From: Deltaproteobacteria bacterium
Lineage (GTDB): Bacteria > Myxococcota > Kuafuiibacteriia > Kuafuiibacteriales > Kuafuiibacteriaceae
Reading direction: 5' to 3'
DNA: 64,000 bases
Assembly (NCBI GenBank): GCA_016703535.1
Contig: JADJBV010000001.1
Span: 3,834,001-3,898,000, forward strand
Part shown: piece after piece, positions 1 through 8,092 of the stretch
Numbering within the stretch: position 1 is the stretch's first letter
Layout of the letters: every line of letters starts with the position of its first letter
Translations under genes and position numbers: made by a program
The notes under the pieces: generated by a model
The model's database searches: none
What the model was told of the DNA's origin: nothing
Seen by the model: the letters and a program-made list of their open reading frames with translations, nothing else

Positions 1-2864
1 GCGGCCTTCAGGGCCCCGTCTTCACCCAGGGCTTGGGCCGCGGCGCTCAGCTCTCGGGCCGCCGCCAGATCGTCGGCGTTGGCCGCGGCTTTTTCGGCCC
101 GCACCAAGGTGGCCCGGACCGCCGTCAGCACCTTCGGATCGTTGGCGTCGACCGCCCGCAACGAGGCCGCGGCCTTGGCGCCCCGCTCCAGATCTCCGCC
201 CTTCTCCAGCTCACTGAGGTTGGCGTACAGCGCCCCCAACCAGCGGCTTTTGGCCATGCCTTGCCCAGCCTTGGCGACCCGGGACTCGCCCTTTTCGAGG
301 ACCGCTTGATACGCGCCGACCGCCTCTTCGTGCTTCGACTCGCCGAGCAAGCCGTTGGCCTGACCGATCGCCTTTTGGATCGTCTCGGGTTTGCTGACCA
401 CGTTGGCGGTATCGAGCAACACCGCGGCTTGCCGATCGTTGCCCGCCGCCGACTGCCGTTCGGCCTCGGCGATCAGCTCGTCGAAGGCCTTGCGGGCCTC
501 GGGGCTGGCCGGATCTCGCTCGAGCGTCGACTTGAGGGCCGCCCGAGCCTCTTCGGTGTTGCCGCCACTTTTGGCCTGGGTCAGGGCCTGGTTCAGGCCC
601 TCGAGGCGTTCCTTCTTGGCGATGGCCTGGCCGGTGGCCGCCACCTCACTCGAAGGTTCGAGCTCCAAGGCGTCGCCGTAGGAACTTTCGGCGTCGGACA
701 TCTTACTGGCCGCCAAGGCCGCGTTCCCGGACTCCAGGGCCTTCTTTACGCCCGGGGCCGGGTTGGTGGCGGCGCCGGCGATCCCGAGGAAACGAGCGGC
801 TTCGGCGAACTCTTTTTTGGCGGCGGCGGTGGTCGCCTGGCTCAGCAGGCTCTGCATCGCTTCCTTCGCGTCGGCGCTGCTCCGATCGCGACGGATCAAC
901 TCGGCCAAGGCCTCGGGGGTGCCGGCCTTCGCTTGATCCTTGAGTTGGGTGGTGGCCCGGCGCCGGATCAGGTCCTTGGCCAACTTCGGCAGCTCGGCCG
1001 ACGGCGCGCCAGCGGTCGCTTCCCCAAAAAACTTCTCGGCGCCGTTCAGGTCTTCGCTCGAGAGGGCTTGGACGCCCGCGAACAACGCCGTCTTGGCCGA
1101 AGCCGGCAGCTCCAAGAGCCGAGCCCCGTTGGCGATCAAGGCCGCCAGATCCGCGGTGGGCAACTTCTCGCCGTTCCGGATCCGGGCCACCAAGGCGTCG
1201 CTGCCCTTCTTGATGTTCGGGTTGCCCGGCTCGAAGGCCAAGGTCTGCTCCAGCACCGCGACCGCGGCCGCGTCGTCGCCGCCCTGTTGCAGCTGTTCGG
1301 CGGCCCGCTTTTCGGCCTCACCCCGGCGCAAGCGGGCGATGTCGATGCCCCGTTGGGCCAGGCGTGACTTGGGCGCCGCCGCCAACGCCTTCTGGAAGCC
1401 CTTTTCGGCGTCCACGTAACGCAGGGCCTTCAGCGCATCCGCGCCTTCTTGGGCCGGCACCCGCATGGTGTCGGGGGCGGCGCTGGAGTTGAGGGCGGCC
1501 AACAAGAAGGACGCGGCCTCGGCGTCGTTGCCCGCCTTGCCGGCCCGTAGAGCGTCGTCGAGCAGATCCGCAAAAGAACCGGAGCGCAGGCTCTTTCGCA
1601 GCTCTTCGATCTGGGGGAGATCGCCCTCGAAGGTCGACAGATCCGAGAGCATCTCCGTCGCCTTGCTGGGATCTTTTTTGGAGACACCCCGGGCCTTCTC
1701 GACCTGCACCTTGGCCGAAGCCACCGCGAAGCTGCGGAAGGCGGTGGTCAACGGGCCCATCGGGACCCCGGAGGCGTCGGCCCGCTCCAGGCCTTTGCTG
1801 GGGTTGCCGTCCCGGATCTGATCGAGGGCCAAGATCGCGGCTTCGGTGGTGACCTTGTCAAAACGCCCGGCCTTGACCGCGGCGGTGAGCGATCGGTGGG
1901 CGCCCTTCAGATCGCCCCGGTCGGCGGCCTTTTGTCCGGCCTCCAGATCGCGCTTTTGCAGCTCCCCGCGCAGCCGGGCGATCTCACCCTCGACCGAAGG
2001 CGGCACCCCCGCCCCACCCTTCAGGCTTTCGTAGAGCTTGAGGGCCTCTTCGTATTGGCCCCGATCCGCCTTCTGCTTGGCCTGATCCAACTTGTTGAGC
2101 ATCGCCGAGGCCTGGCTCTTCACCTGGTTCAGCTTCTTCTGGATCTCGGGCAGCGGCATGCGGGCGTAGGCCGCCTGATAAAGTTCGTAGGCGCCGATCG
2201 GATCACCGCCGGCCAACTTCACGTCGCCCTGTTCGGCCTTGGCCAAGGCTTCGGCCTTGCCGTAGCTGTCGGCCCGCAGGCCCGGCGTCGAAGGATCGAT
2301 GGCCTTGGCCCGCTCGAAGTGAACGAAGGCGCGGCCACCGTCGCCGGCGATCAAGAACTGCTCGGCCAAGTTGACGTTGTGTTGGTAGGCCTGGGCCCGA
2401 GCCCCGGCGTAGCTCTTTTCGACGATCGGGTTGCCCGGGAAGCGCTGATAGACCCCGGCGACACCGTCGTACCACTCGTCCGGCCCCAGGTTCTTGGCCT
2501 TCAGCGCCGACAGATCCCGGCGCACGCCGTACTCCGCGGTGTCCGGATCCATCTCGGCGGCGCGCCCCCAGGCCAAAGACGCGTTGGCCCAGTCTTGGGC
2601 TTGTTCCCGGGACTTCGCTTGATCCCGGTGACGCCCGGCCAACTCGGTCCGGACCTTCTTGCGTTTGGCCAAGACGTCTTGGTTGCCGGGATCGGCGGCG
2701 AGCGCTTCGCCGTAGGCTTGATCGGCGGCCTCCAGATCACCGGCGGCGTAGGCCTTGTCGGCGGCTTTGCTTTGCTTCGAGCCACCTTGCACACAGCCGT
2801 TCCCGAGCAGGGAGGTCGACAACACGAGGAGGAGCAGCGGTCGGCGCAACATCGCCGTCCCCAT
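1..2864 (-). CDS. TPR-like repeat lipoprotein, C-terminus beyond window edge
   Basis: An open frame of about 954 codons runs leftwards off the window, so the protein is incomplete. It starts with a hydrophobic signal (LLLLVLSTSLL) followed by a Cys at about residue 25, suggesting an exported lipoprotein, although the lipobox (GNGC) is weak. The rest is a long run of Ala/Leu/Glu/Lys-rich helical hairpins such as AYAAGDLEAADQAYGEALA, with the A-x-x-x-G-x-x-x-x-A spacing of TPR repeats, which is typical of periplasmic scaffolds. Two in-frame ATGs exist (2864 and 2852); the second has GGGGA a few bases upstream and removes four residues before the signal, so it may be the true start. The gene is divergent from the DsbD-like gene. 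Its exact role is unknown; a large envelope or gliding/secretion scaffold is only a guess. Confidence 0.8.
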   Translation of the reverse strand, partial: MGTAMLRRPLLLLVLSTSLLGNGCVQGGSKQSKAADKAYAAGDLEAADQAYGEALAADPGNQDVLAKRKKVRTELAGRHRDQAKSREQAQDWANASLAWGRAAEMDPDTAEYGVRRDLSALKAKNLGPDEWYDGVAGVYQRFPGNPIVEKSYAGARAQAYQHNVNLAEQFLIAGDGGRAFVHFERAKAIDPSTPGLRADSYGKAEALAKAEQGDVKLAGGDPIGAYELYQAAYARMPLPEIQKKLNQVKSQASAMLNKLDQAKQKADRGQYEEALKLYESLKGGAGVPPSVEGEIARLRGELQKRDLEAGQKAADRGDLKGAHRSLTAAVKAGRFDKVTTEAAILALDQIRDGNPSKGLERADASGVPMGPLTTAFRSFAVASAKVQVEKARGVSKKDPSKATEMLSDLSTFEGDLPQIEELRKSLRSGSFADLLDDALRAGKAGNDAEAASFLLAALNSSAAPDTMRVPAQEGADALKALRYVDAEKGFQKALAAAPKSRLAQRGIDIARLRRGEAEKRAAEQLQQGGDDAAAVAVLEQTLAFEPGNPNIKKGSDALVARIRNGEKLPTADLAALIANGARLLELPASAKTALFAGVQALSSEDLNGAEKFFGEATAGAPSAELPKLAKDLIRRRATTQLKDQAKAGTPEALAELIRRDRSSADAKEAMQSLLSQATTAAAKKEFAEAARFLGIAGAATNPAPGVKKALESGNAALAASKMSDAESSYGDALELEPSSEVAATGQAIAKKERLEGLNQALTQAKSGGNTEEARAALKSTLERDPASPEARKAFDELIAEAERQSAAGNDRQAAVLLDTANVVSKPETIQKAIGQANGLLGESKHEEAVGAYQAVLEKGESRVAKAGQGMAKSRWLGALYANLSELEKGGDLERGAKAAASLRAVDANDPKVLTAVRATLVRAEKAAANADDLAAARELSAAAQALGEDGALKA

Positions 2865-2967
2865 ACCTATCGGGGACGCGAGCGGCCACCTCTAAGCGAC
2901 CGACTGAACTTCTGTGATGCAGATTACGGTTGCCGGTGGCGGGGGGCCCGGGCCAAAGTCCACCCCC

Positions 2968-3462
2968 ATGAAACGCCTCCTCTGGCTGACGGTCCTGGTC
3001 TTCGGATGCCAAAAGGAGGCCGGGGCCCCGGCCGCCGACGCACCCCCGCCGACCCCGGTCGCGGCCCCCAAGGCCACCGGCCCGGATTGGGCGGCGGCCT
3101 TCAAACACACCATCAGCGCCGATCCGGCCCAGAGCCAGGTGGTGGTCAAGGTCGAGATCCAGCCCGGCTTTCACGCCTATACGGTGGGCGAAACCGTGGG
3201 AAAGCCGCTGGCCCTGGAGGTCTCGGAAGAGAGCGCCTACGCCCTGGACGGTGAGGTCCAGTACCCGGCCGGCGTGACCAAAGATCTGCCGATCGGCAAG
3301 TCGGTGATCGTCGAAGGTCAGGCCGAGGTCCGGGCCAAGGTGAAGGCCAAGACCGACGGCAAAGGCCTGGCCAAAGGCACCTTCCGTTATCAGGTCTGCA
3401 CCGACGAGGCCTGCGATCGGCCCCGGAACGTGCCCTTCGAGGTCGCGGTCAGCCCACAGTAA
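2968..3462 (+). CDS. Lipoprotein with DsbD-alpha-like (thiol:disulfide interchange) domain
   Basis: The 164-aa protein starts at ATG 2968, where a short signal peptide MKRLLWLTVLVFGC ends in a good lipobox (VFGC). An earlier in-frame start at 2914 would bury that signal. After a Pro/Ala-rich linker, residues ~55-160 resemble the N-terminal domain of DsbD: the G-F-H-A-Y segment, a beta-rich body, and a Cys pair in YQVCTDEACDRP (C-x4-C) near the C-terminus, the reactive disulfide of that family. DsbD-alpha accepts electrons from the membrane domain in the periplasm; here the domain stands alone as a lipid-anchored protein without the membrane part. It could receive electrons from another CcdA/DsbD elsewhere. 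Its last 14 bases overlap a convergent gene on the other strand. Confidence 0.75.
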   Translation: MKRLLWLTVLVFGCQKEAGAPAADAPPPTPVAAPKATGPDWAAAFKHTISADPAQSQVVVKVEIQPGFHAYTVGETVGKPLALEVSEESAYALDGEVQYPAGVTKDLPIGKSVIVEGQAEVRAKVKAKTDGKGLAKGTFRYQVCTDEACDRPRNVPFEVAVSPQ

Positions 3463-3973
3463 ACGGGCGGCGTTGGGTGCGCCCAAACTTGGGGGCGCGC
3501 CTGGCGTCGGGTGAGGTGTCGCCCCGGGGCAACTCGAGCGGCTCGTGGGCGCCGATGCGGTCGGCGTGGGCTCGGCCCCACTCCTCGAACTCGGCCGCAC
3601 CTTGGGCCCATTCCTTGGTCGGCTGGGCTTCGGGCTTCATGGCGAAGCGCGGCGCGGGTTGATCGATGGCCACCGACCCCTGGAGCTCGACGCCCGGTTG
3701 GCGGGGGTCGCCGTTGAACTTCTTCCAGTTGGATTGGCGCTCTTCGCCTTGTTCGGTGGAGCGCTGGACCAGGTGTTCTTGTCGGCCCCAGCCGTCCCGT
3801 CGAAGTCGTCGGTTGCCGTCGTCGCCCCGCCGCTCGTGGCGGGTCGGGTCCAGGCCCGAGCTCCCGATCTGGAGCCCTTGGCCGTTGAGCTCCTTTTGGT
3901 GCACCTCGCCATTCAGCCGAAGCTGGTTTTGGCCGAGGGACATACCAAGGGCATCTGGTGCCGAAACGGTCAC
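3449..3973 (-). CDS. Hypothetical hydrophilic protein
   Basis: This frame encodes up to 174 residues from a GTG at 3973 (an ATG lies at 3943). Codon usage is strongly GC at the third position, like neighbouring real genes, and better than the overlapping plus-strand frames, which is the main reason to accept it. The protein is very polar, rich in Arg, Gln, Gly, Glu and Pro, with no membrane segment or signal peptide. It contains short Trp-centred stretches (WKKFNGDPRQPG, KEWAQGAAEFEEWGRAHADR). No family is recognised. It converges with the DsbD-like lipoprotein and overlaps its 3' end by 14 bp. It could be a regulatory or structural protein, or a false call. Confidence 0.5.
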   Translation of the reverse strand: MTVSAPDALGMSLGQNQLRLNGEVHQKELNGQGLQIGSSGLDPTRHERRGDDGNRRLRRDGWGRQEHLVQRSTEQGEERQSNWKKFNGDPRQPGVELQGSVAIDQPAPRFAMKPEAQPTKEWAQGAAEFEEWGRAHADRIGAHEPLELPRGDTSPDARRAPKFGRTQRRPFTVG

Positions 3974-4102
3974 GTCCAGGGTTCAGTATCGGCGGCGGCG
4001 GATCGGGTGTTGCGTGTTTTTTGAGTCCCGGCGGCTCAGTCGACCGTCCCTCCGGAAAGAGGTGGACGTTGATACCCTCGTGGTATAGAAGCCGCGCCCA
4101 GC

Positions 4103-4615
4103 ATGGACTCAGCAATCAAGATCATCTCCGGCGGCCAGACCGGGGTGGATCGGGCGGCCCTCGACGTCGCCTTGGAGCTTGGCATCCCGGTGGGCGGTTG
4201 GTGCCCCCGGGGCCGCTGGGCCGAAGATGGCCCGATCCCGGAGCGTTATCCGCTGGTCGAGACCCGATCCCGGGACGTCAACGTCCGGACCCAACGCAAC
4301 GTCGAGTGCAGCACCGCCACCTTGGTCCTGACCCGAGGGTCCCCCATGGGTGGCACCCGCTTCACCGTCGAGTTCGCCCAGACCCTGCGGCGGCCCCTCT
4401 TGGTCGTCGACCTGTCCCAAAACGCCGACGATCCGGTGGACCAGATCGCCCAGTGGATCGAGCAGGTTCGCCCGGCGGTCCTCAACATCGCCGGCCCTCG
4501 GGAGAGCGGCGCCCCCGGCATCTCGGAGCAGGCCGCCCAGGTCCTGGCGGCGGTGTTGGAGCGGATCCCGGTCACCGGTGAGACCCCCTTCGATCCCGAT
4601 CAGCTCCCGAGTTAA
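4103..4615 (+). CDS. Putative molybdenum-carrier (MoCo_carrier/SLOG-like) protein
   Basis: This 170-aa protein opens with IISGGQTGVDRAALDVAL, the signature of the putative molybdenum carrier family, a SLOG/Rossmann-like fold related to lysine decarboxylase-like proteins. The Gly-rich loop and following acidic helix, and a second conserved stretch (LTRGSPMGGTRFTVEFA), fit a nucleotide or small-ligand binding pocket. Full length agrees with the family (about 150-170 aa). A cytosolic role in binding a cofactor or nucleotide derivative is expected, but the molybdenum function itself rests on limited structural evidence for the family. It stands between an uncharacterised minus-strand gene and the M48 protease gene, which starts 48 bp downstream in the same direction. 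Confidence 0.8.
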   Translation: MDSAIKIISGGQTGVDRAALDVALELGIPVGGWCPRGRWAEDGPIPERYPLVETRSRDVNVRTQRNVECSTATLVLTRGSPMGGTRFTVEFAQTLRRPLLVVDLSQNADDPVDQIAQWIEQVRPAVLNIAGPRESGAPGISEQAAQVLAAVLERIPVTGETPFDPDQLPS

Positions 4616-4663
4616 GAGCCGGCGCCTCGCGCCCACCCACCTCCTGCTGTCAGACTCACCACG

Positions 4664-5758
4664 ATGGCTTCTTATCCGGGAGCCCTGCACGTCGGTGGTC
4701 GCAGCGAAGACGCGACCCTCTTCCTCGACGGCCCCGGCCTGCGGGTGGTTACCGACCGCGGGGTGACCTACCGGATCGCCTACAAAGAGCTCTCGATCGA
4801 CATCACCACCGATCACGCCCTCTACGGCCGCACCACCAAAGGTGACCTGGCCTTCAGCACCCACGCCACCGAATGCCTGCCCGAGCTGAAGCGCCGCGGC
4901 GCCCACGTCGAAGAGCAGGTCCACGCCCAGCTCGATCGCCGCCGCCACTCCCACCGATCCCGGCGTTGGCTGCGGCTCTTGCTCGGCGGCGTGGCGGGCT
5001 TCGTGCTCCTGCTCTGGCTGTTGCCAAAGGTGTTGCTCCTGTTCGTCGATTGGGCGCCGAAGAGCATCGATCGCAAGTTGGGCGACGCCGTCTACGCCGA
5101 GCTGGAGCTGGGCCCGGAGCTCGATGATCCGCGGATCCTCGGGCCGGTGCAGGAGATCTTGGCGCGCCTTCAGCCCCACGCCCAGGCCGACGGCTACGAG
5201 CTGCGGCTCCACGTGTATTCGCACCGGATGGTGAACGCCTTCGCCCTCCCCGGCGGACACATGATCTTGACCACCGGCCTCCTCCGTTGCGCCGAGTCGC
5301 CCGAGGAGGTGGCGGCGGTGGTGGCCCACGAGGTGGCCCACGTGACGAGGCGGCACAGCCTGCGCAGCTTCGTCCGAGGTTCAGGGGCCTGGGCCCTCGC
5401 CAAGATCCTGGCCACCAGCGACCGGCCCTTCGTCGGCACCGCCGCGGTGGGCGCCGCCGCGACCATGATGTTGCGCCACCAGCGGGATCAAGAGGCCGAC
5501 GCCGATCGGGTCGCCCTCACCACCTTGGCCGCCGCCCAGCTCGATGGCCGGGCCCTGGCGGTGATGCTCCAGCGCATGGAGTCCCTGGCCGGCGGCGACG
5601 ACGGCGCCCCCGAGTGGGCCCAAACCCACCCCGACACGTCGAACCGAGTCGCCGAGATCGAACAAGAGATGACCAAACTCGGCGTAGTGATCAACACGCC
5701 CCTCCCAGTGCGCTGGTCCGAGTTGCAAGCCGCCCTGCCAGCCCCGCGCGAGCACTAA
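4664..5758 (+). CDS. M48 family membrane-anchored zinc metallopeptidase
   Basis: The 364-aa protein has a small N-terminal beta-rich domain (residues 1-80) like that found ahead of many bacterial M48 peptidases, one transmembrane segment (about 105-128, LLLGGVAGFVLLLWLLPKV), and a peptidase domain. The zinc site is visible as HEVAH (His222, Glu223, His226), with the third ligand expected at Glu277 in RDQEADADRVAL, a standard M48 arrangement. The NAFALPGGHMILTTGLL stretch just before is also typical. It most likely degrades misfolded membrane or periplasmic proteins (HtpX/BepA-type quality control). It converges with the next gene, with only 20 bp between the stops. All catalytic residues are present, so it should be active. 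Confidence 0.92.
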   Translation: MASYPGALHVGGRSEDATLFLDGPGLRVVTDRGVTYRIAYKELSIDITTDHALYGRTTKGDLAFSTHATECLPELKRRGAHVEEQVHAQLDRRRHSHRSRRWLRLLLGGVAGFVLLLWLLPKVLLLFVDWAPKSIDRKLGDAVYAELELGPELDDPRILGPVQEILARLQPHAQADGYELRLHVYSHRMVNAFALPGGHMILTTGLLRCAESPEEVAAVVAHEVAHVTRRHSLRSFVRGSGAWALAKILATSDRPFVGTAAVGAAATMMLRHQRDQEADADRVALTTLAAAQLDGRALAVMLQRMESLAGGDDGAPEWAQTHPDTSNRVAEIEQEMTKLGVVINTPLPVRWSELQAALPAPREH

Positions 5759-5778
5759 GCTTGACGTCGACGGTGTGC

Positions 5779-7734
5779 CTACTGGGGTGAGACGGCCTGG
5801 GCCTCGAGCGCCGCTGCCCGAGCCTCGCCGATCTCTCGGTGGAGCGCTTGGGTGCTCGCCCAGGCTCGCTCGAGTTCAGGCTTCAGTGAGGTCCCGAGCC
5901 ACTGGAAGTCGGGCGGCGAACCTCCGAGGTAAGCTGTGCCTTCGATGGCCTTGGTCGAAGGTGGGGTCTCGCGCAGGCCCGCCAAGAGCGCCTGCTGCGC
6001 CGCGAACTCTCGCTCCATGTGTCCCAGGACGAAGCGAGCGTTGAGCGTCTCCATCCGCCGATAGAACTCTGGAGCGGCGCCGCTCGCCTTGTAGAGCGGG
6101 AGCGCGTGCATCAAGATCCCCTCGGTCACCGAGAGGAACCTTCCGGCGTCGGCGTTCCGCTCCCCTTCGGCGATCGCCTGGACCAAATCGACGTGGAGGG
6201 CCGAGGAGAGCCGCTCGAAGATCGAGTTGGTGGCGGCCAGCTCGGTCTCCAAGGCCGGTCCCATCGGCAGGCCGAGCGCGAGGACTTCGTCGTGGGTCTT
6301 GAGCAGTTCAGTCAAGCGATGGGCGCGAGCGCCGATCGGATTGGTCTCGGCGGCGGCGGGGAGACCGGCGGCGCCGGCCCGCAGCTGCAGCAGCACCACC
6401 GCCTCGCGTTCAGATCTTTCCCGTCGGTCGGACTCGAGGGGCGCACCTCTGCCCGCCGCGACCGCGTAGGCCAGCTCCTTGGTGATGCAGCGGAGGAGGT
6501 CTCGGCCGAAGCCCTCGAGGACCGACCCGGGTACCGGACCCTCCTGGAGGATCTTCAGGCCCTCAAAGCCGAGCGCCCGGCGCTCGCCGAGACCGCCGCC
6601 GGGCGCGTCGCGATGGACCGGGGCCTGGGCCCAGTCGCGCGCCGCCCGAACGAGCTCGAGCGCGGCGACCGGGATCACGAAGGCCGGGGGCGCCTCGGGC
6701 GCGGGGCCTTGTTGCTCATCCCGTGGACCTCGCGCCCAGCGATCATAGGCCTCCCGGTGCTCGCGTTGCCCGGCGCGCCAACTCTCGATAGGGGCACTTA
6801 GCCCAAGCACCGCTTCGGCAGCCTCTTGGATCGCCCCTTCCTGACCACGATGGACGCCAGCTTCGCCTAGGCCCTTGAGCGCTTCAAGCGATGCCGTCAG
6901 CTTCGCCTCCAGCGTCGACAGCTCGAGCATCACCCGAGGATCGCCCACCCTCGCCAGCGCTTGATCCTGCGCGTTGCGCAGCTCGACCAGCCCATCGATG
7001 GTGTTGAGCAAGGCGAGCTTCTTTTGGGCGGGCACCAACGCCTGGAGGAGCGTATTTCGGGCCTTCCGGAGGAGCGGACGTTCCTTGGATCCGGCCGTGG
7101 TGATGGCGGCGTCGAGCGCCGCGAGCCGCTCCTGCGCGCCCTTGACCTCCTGAGCCAAGGCCTGTCGACGCCAAGAGTCACCTCGATCGGTGCCAAGTTC
7201 GACGTCGGCTTTGTCCAAGTAGACGAGGGTCAAGCGGGTCCGAGCCACCTGAACCGCCGCGTTCAGGGATGCGACCGCCGCTTGACTCGCCCGATTCAAA
7301 GAGGTGGTGGCCATGGGGTGCTGCGGGTTGAGGTGTCGCTCGAGGGTCTCGCGGCCGCGCACGTATTGCAGGTCGTTGGCGGTTTCGCGCCCGGAGGCCA
7401 TGGCCTCGCTGAGCGCGATGGCCCGGTCGAGGTTCTCGACGTCGCTCGCGAGTCGTTGATAGCGGGACGTCTCACCGGGATCGACGAAGCCTGCCGCTTC
7501 TGCGGTGGGTAAGACCACCTTCGGGAGCACCGCCGTGATCTTGGCGGTCCGGGCCATGATCGCGGAGAGGGCCGGATCCGCGGGGCCGCTGGGAGCTTGA
7601 AGGGTCGGCCCACGCCGCAGCGAGAAGACAGGTTCGCTCGCCGGCGATGGGGCGGAGCCAGGGCCTGGTACCTCCAGGCGCAGTGCCTCGAGTCGGACGC
7701 CGTCACGGACCTGAGTTCCAACGATCGTTGTCAT
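5779..7734 (-). CDS. Unrecognised 651-aa helical protein
   Basis: Start chosen at ATG 7734 because AAGGA lies about eight bases upstream; the frame stays open 25 codons further up without a better site. The protein begins with a short beta-like Val/Leu segment and a Pro/Ser/Ala linker (residues ~15-50) and then becomes almost entirely alpha-helical, rich in Ala, Leu, Glu and Arg. There is no signal peptide, membrane helix or recognisable catalytic motif. A Pro-rich break at ~360 (GPAPEAPPAF) divides two helical halves. No family is recognised. It lies on the same strand as, and 358 bp downstream of, a divergent SecA paralogue, so a role as partner or substrate of that ATPase is possible but unproven. 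Confidence 0.75.
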   Translation of the reverse strand: MTTIVGTQVRDGVRLEALRLEVPGPGSAPSPASEPVFSLRRGPTLQAPSGPADPALSAIMARTAKITAVLPKVVLPTAEAAGFVDPGETSRYQRLASDVENLDRAIALSEAMASGRETANDLQYVRGRETLERHLNPQHPMATTSLNRASQAAVASLNAAVQVARTRLTLVYLDKADVELGTDRGDSWRRQALAQEVKGAQERLAALDAAITTAGSKERPLLRKARNTLLQALVPAQKKLALLNTIDGLVELRNAQDQALARVGDPRVMLELSTLEAKLTASLEALKGLGEAGVHRGQEGAIQEAAEAVLGLSAPIESWRAGQREHREAYDRWARGPRDEQQGPAPEAPPAFVIPVAALELVRAARDWAQAPVHRDAPGGGLGERRALGFEGLKILQEGPVPGSVLEGFGRDLLRCITKELAYAVAAGRGAPLESDRRERSEREAVVLLQLRAGAAGLPAAAETNPIGARAHRLTELLKTHDEVLALGLPMGPALETELAATNSIFERLSSALHVDLVQAIAEGERNADAGRFLSVTEGILMHALPLYKASGAAPEFYRRMETLNARFVLGHMEREFAAQQALLAGLRETPPSTKAIEGTAYLGGSPPDFQWLGTSLKPELERAWASTQALHREIGEARAAALEAQAVSPQ

Positions 7735-8092
7735 GGCAGGTCCTTGATATTGTGGGCCCGTTTGGTGGGTCAACCGACGGGCCCTGGCCGCGGGTTGCGC
7801 AATTGCCACGCTCCACGGTTCGCGGGGTTTTGGACCTGGAGGCAGGATCCGGAGTGACGCCCGACCAAAGCCGAGAGAAGTCCTGGATGGGCTTGGGGTT
7901 GAGACTCGGATGGCGCCAACGAGGCGAGGAAGAGGGCCTGGGGATCAGGCGGTGGTCCGGGACCGCTTGCGTGAGGTCGAGCACTTACAAGCTGGCTTGC
8001 AGCGCTGTCGGTCGCCGGGACGACCGGAGGTCCACGGTCACCTCTACGCGGTCTTTGGAGCGGGTCGCACCTGAGGCCGGTGCCTGCCCGGG
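7735..8092. other. Non-coding gap upstream of the 651-aa gene
   Basis: About 358 bases lie between the SecA-like stop and the start of the 651-aa gene, both on the minus strand. No frame here has convincing codon bias. The right part follows the SecA-like stop, and the left part carries the AAGGA ribosome-binding site of the downstream gene. It presumably holds that gene's own promoter, but no clear -35/-10 pair or terminator hairpin was picked out. Confidence 0.4.

Noticed and set aside
33..3254. Long plus-strand frames of 444 and 452 codons
   Set aside because: They are the mirror of the minus-strand TPR-like lipoprotein, whose signal peptide, helical repeats and codon bias are consistent for ~950 codons.
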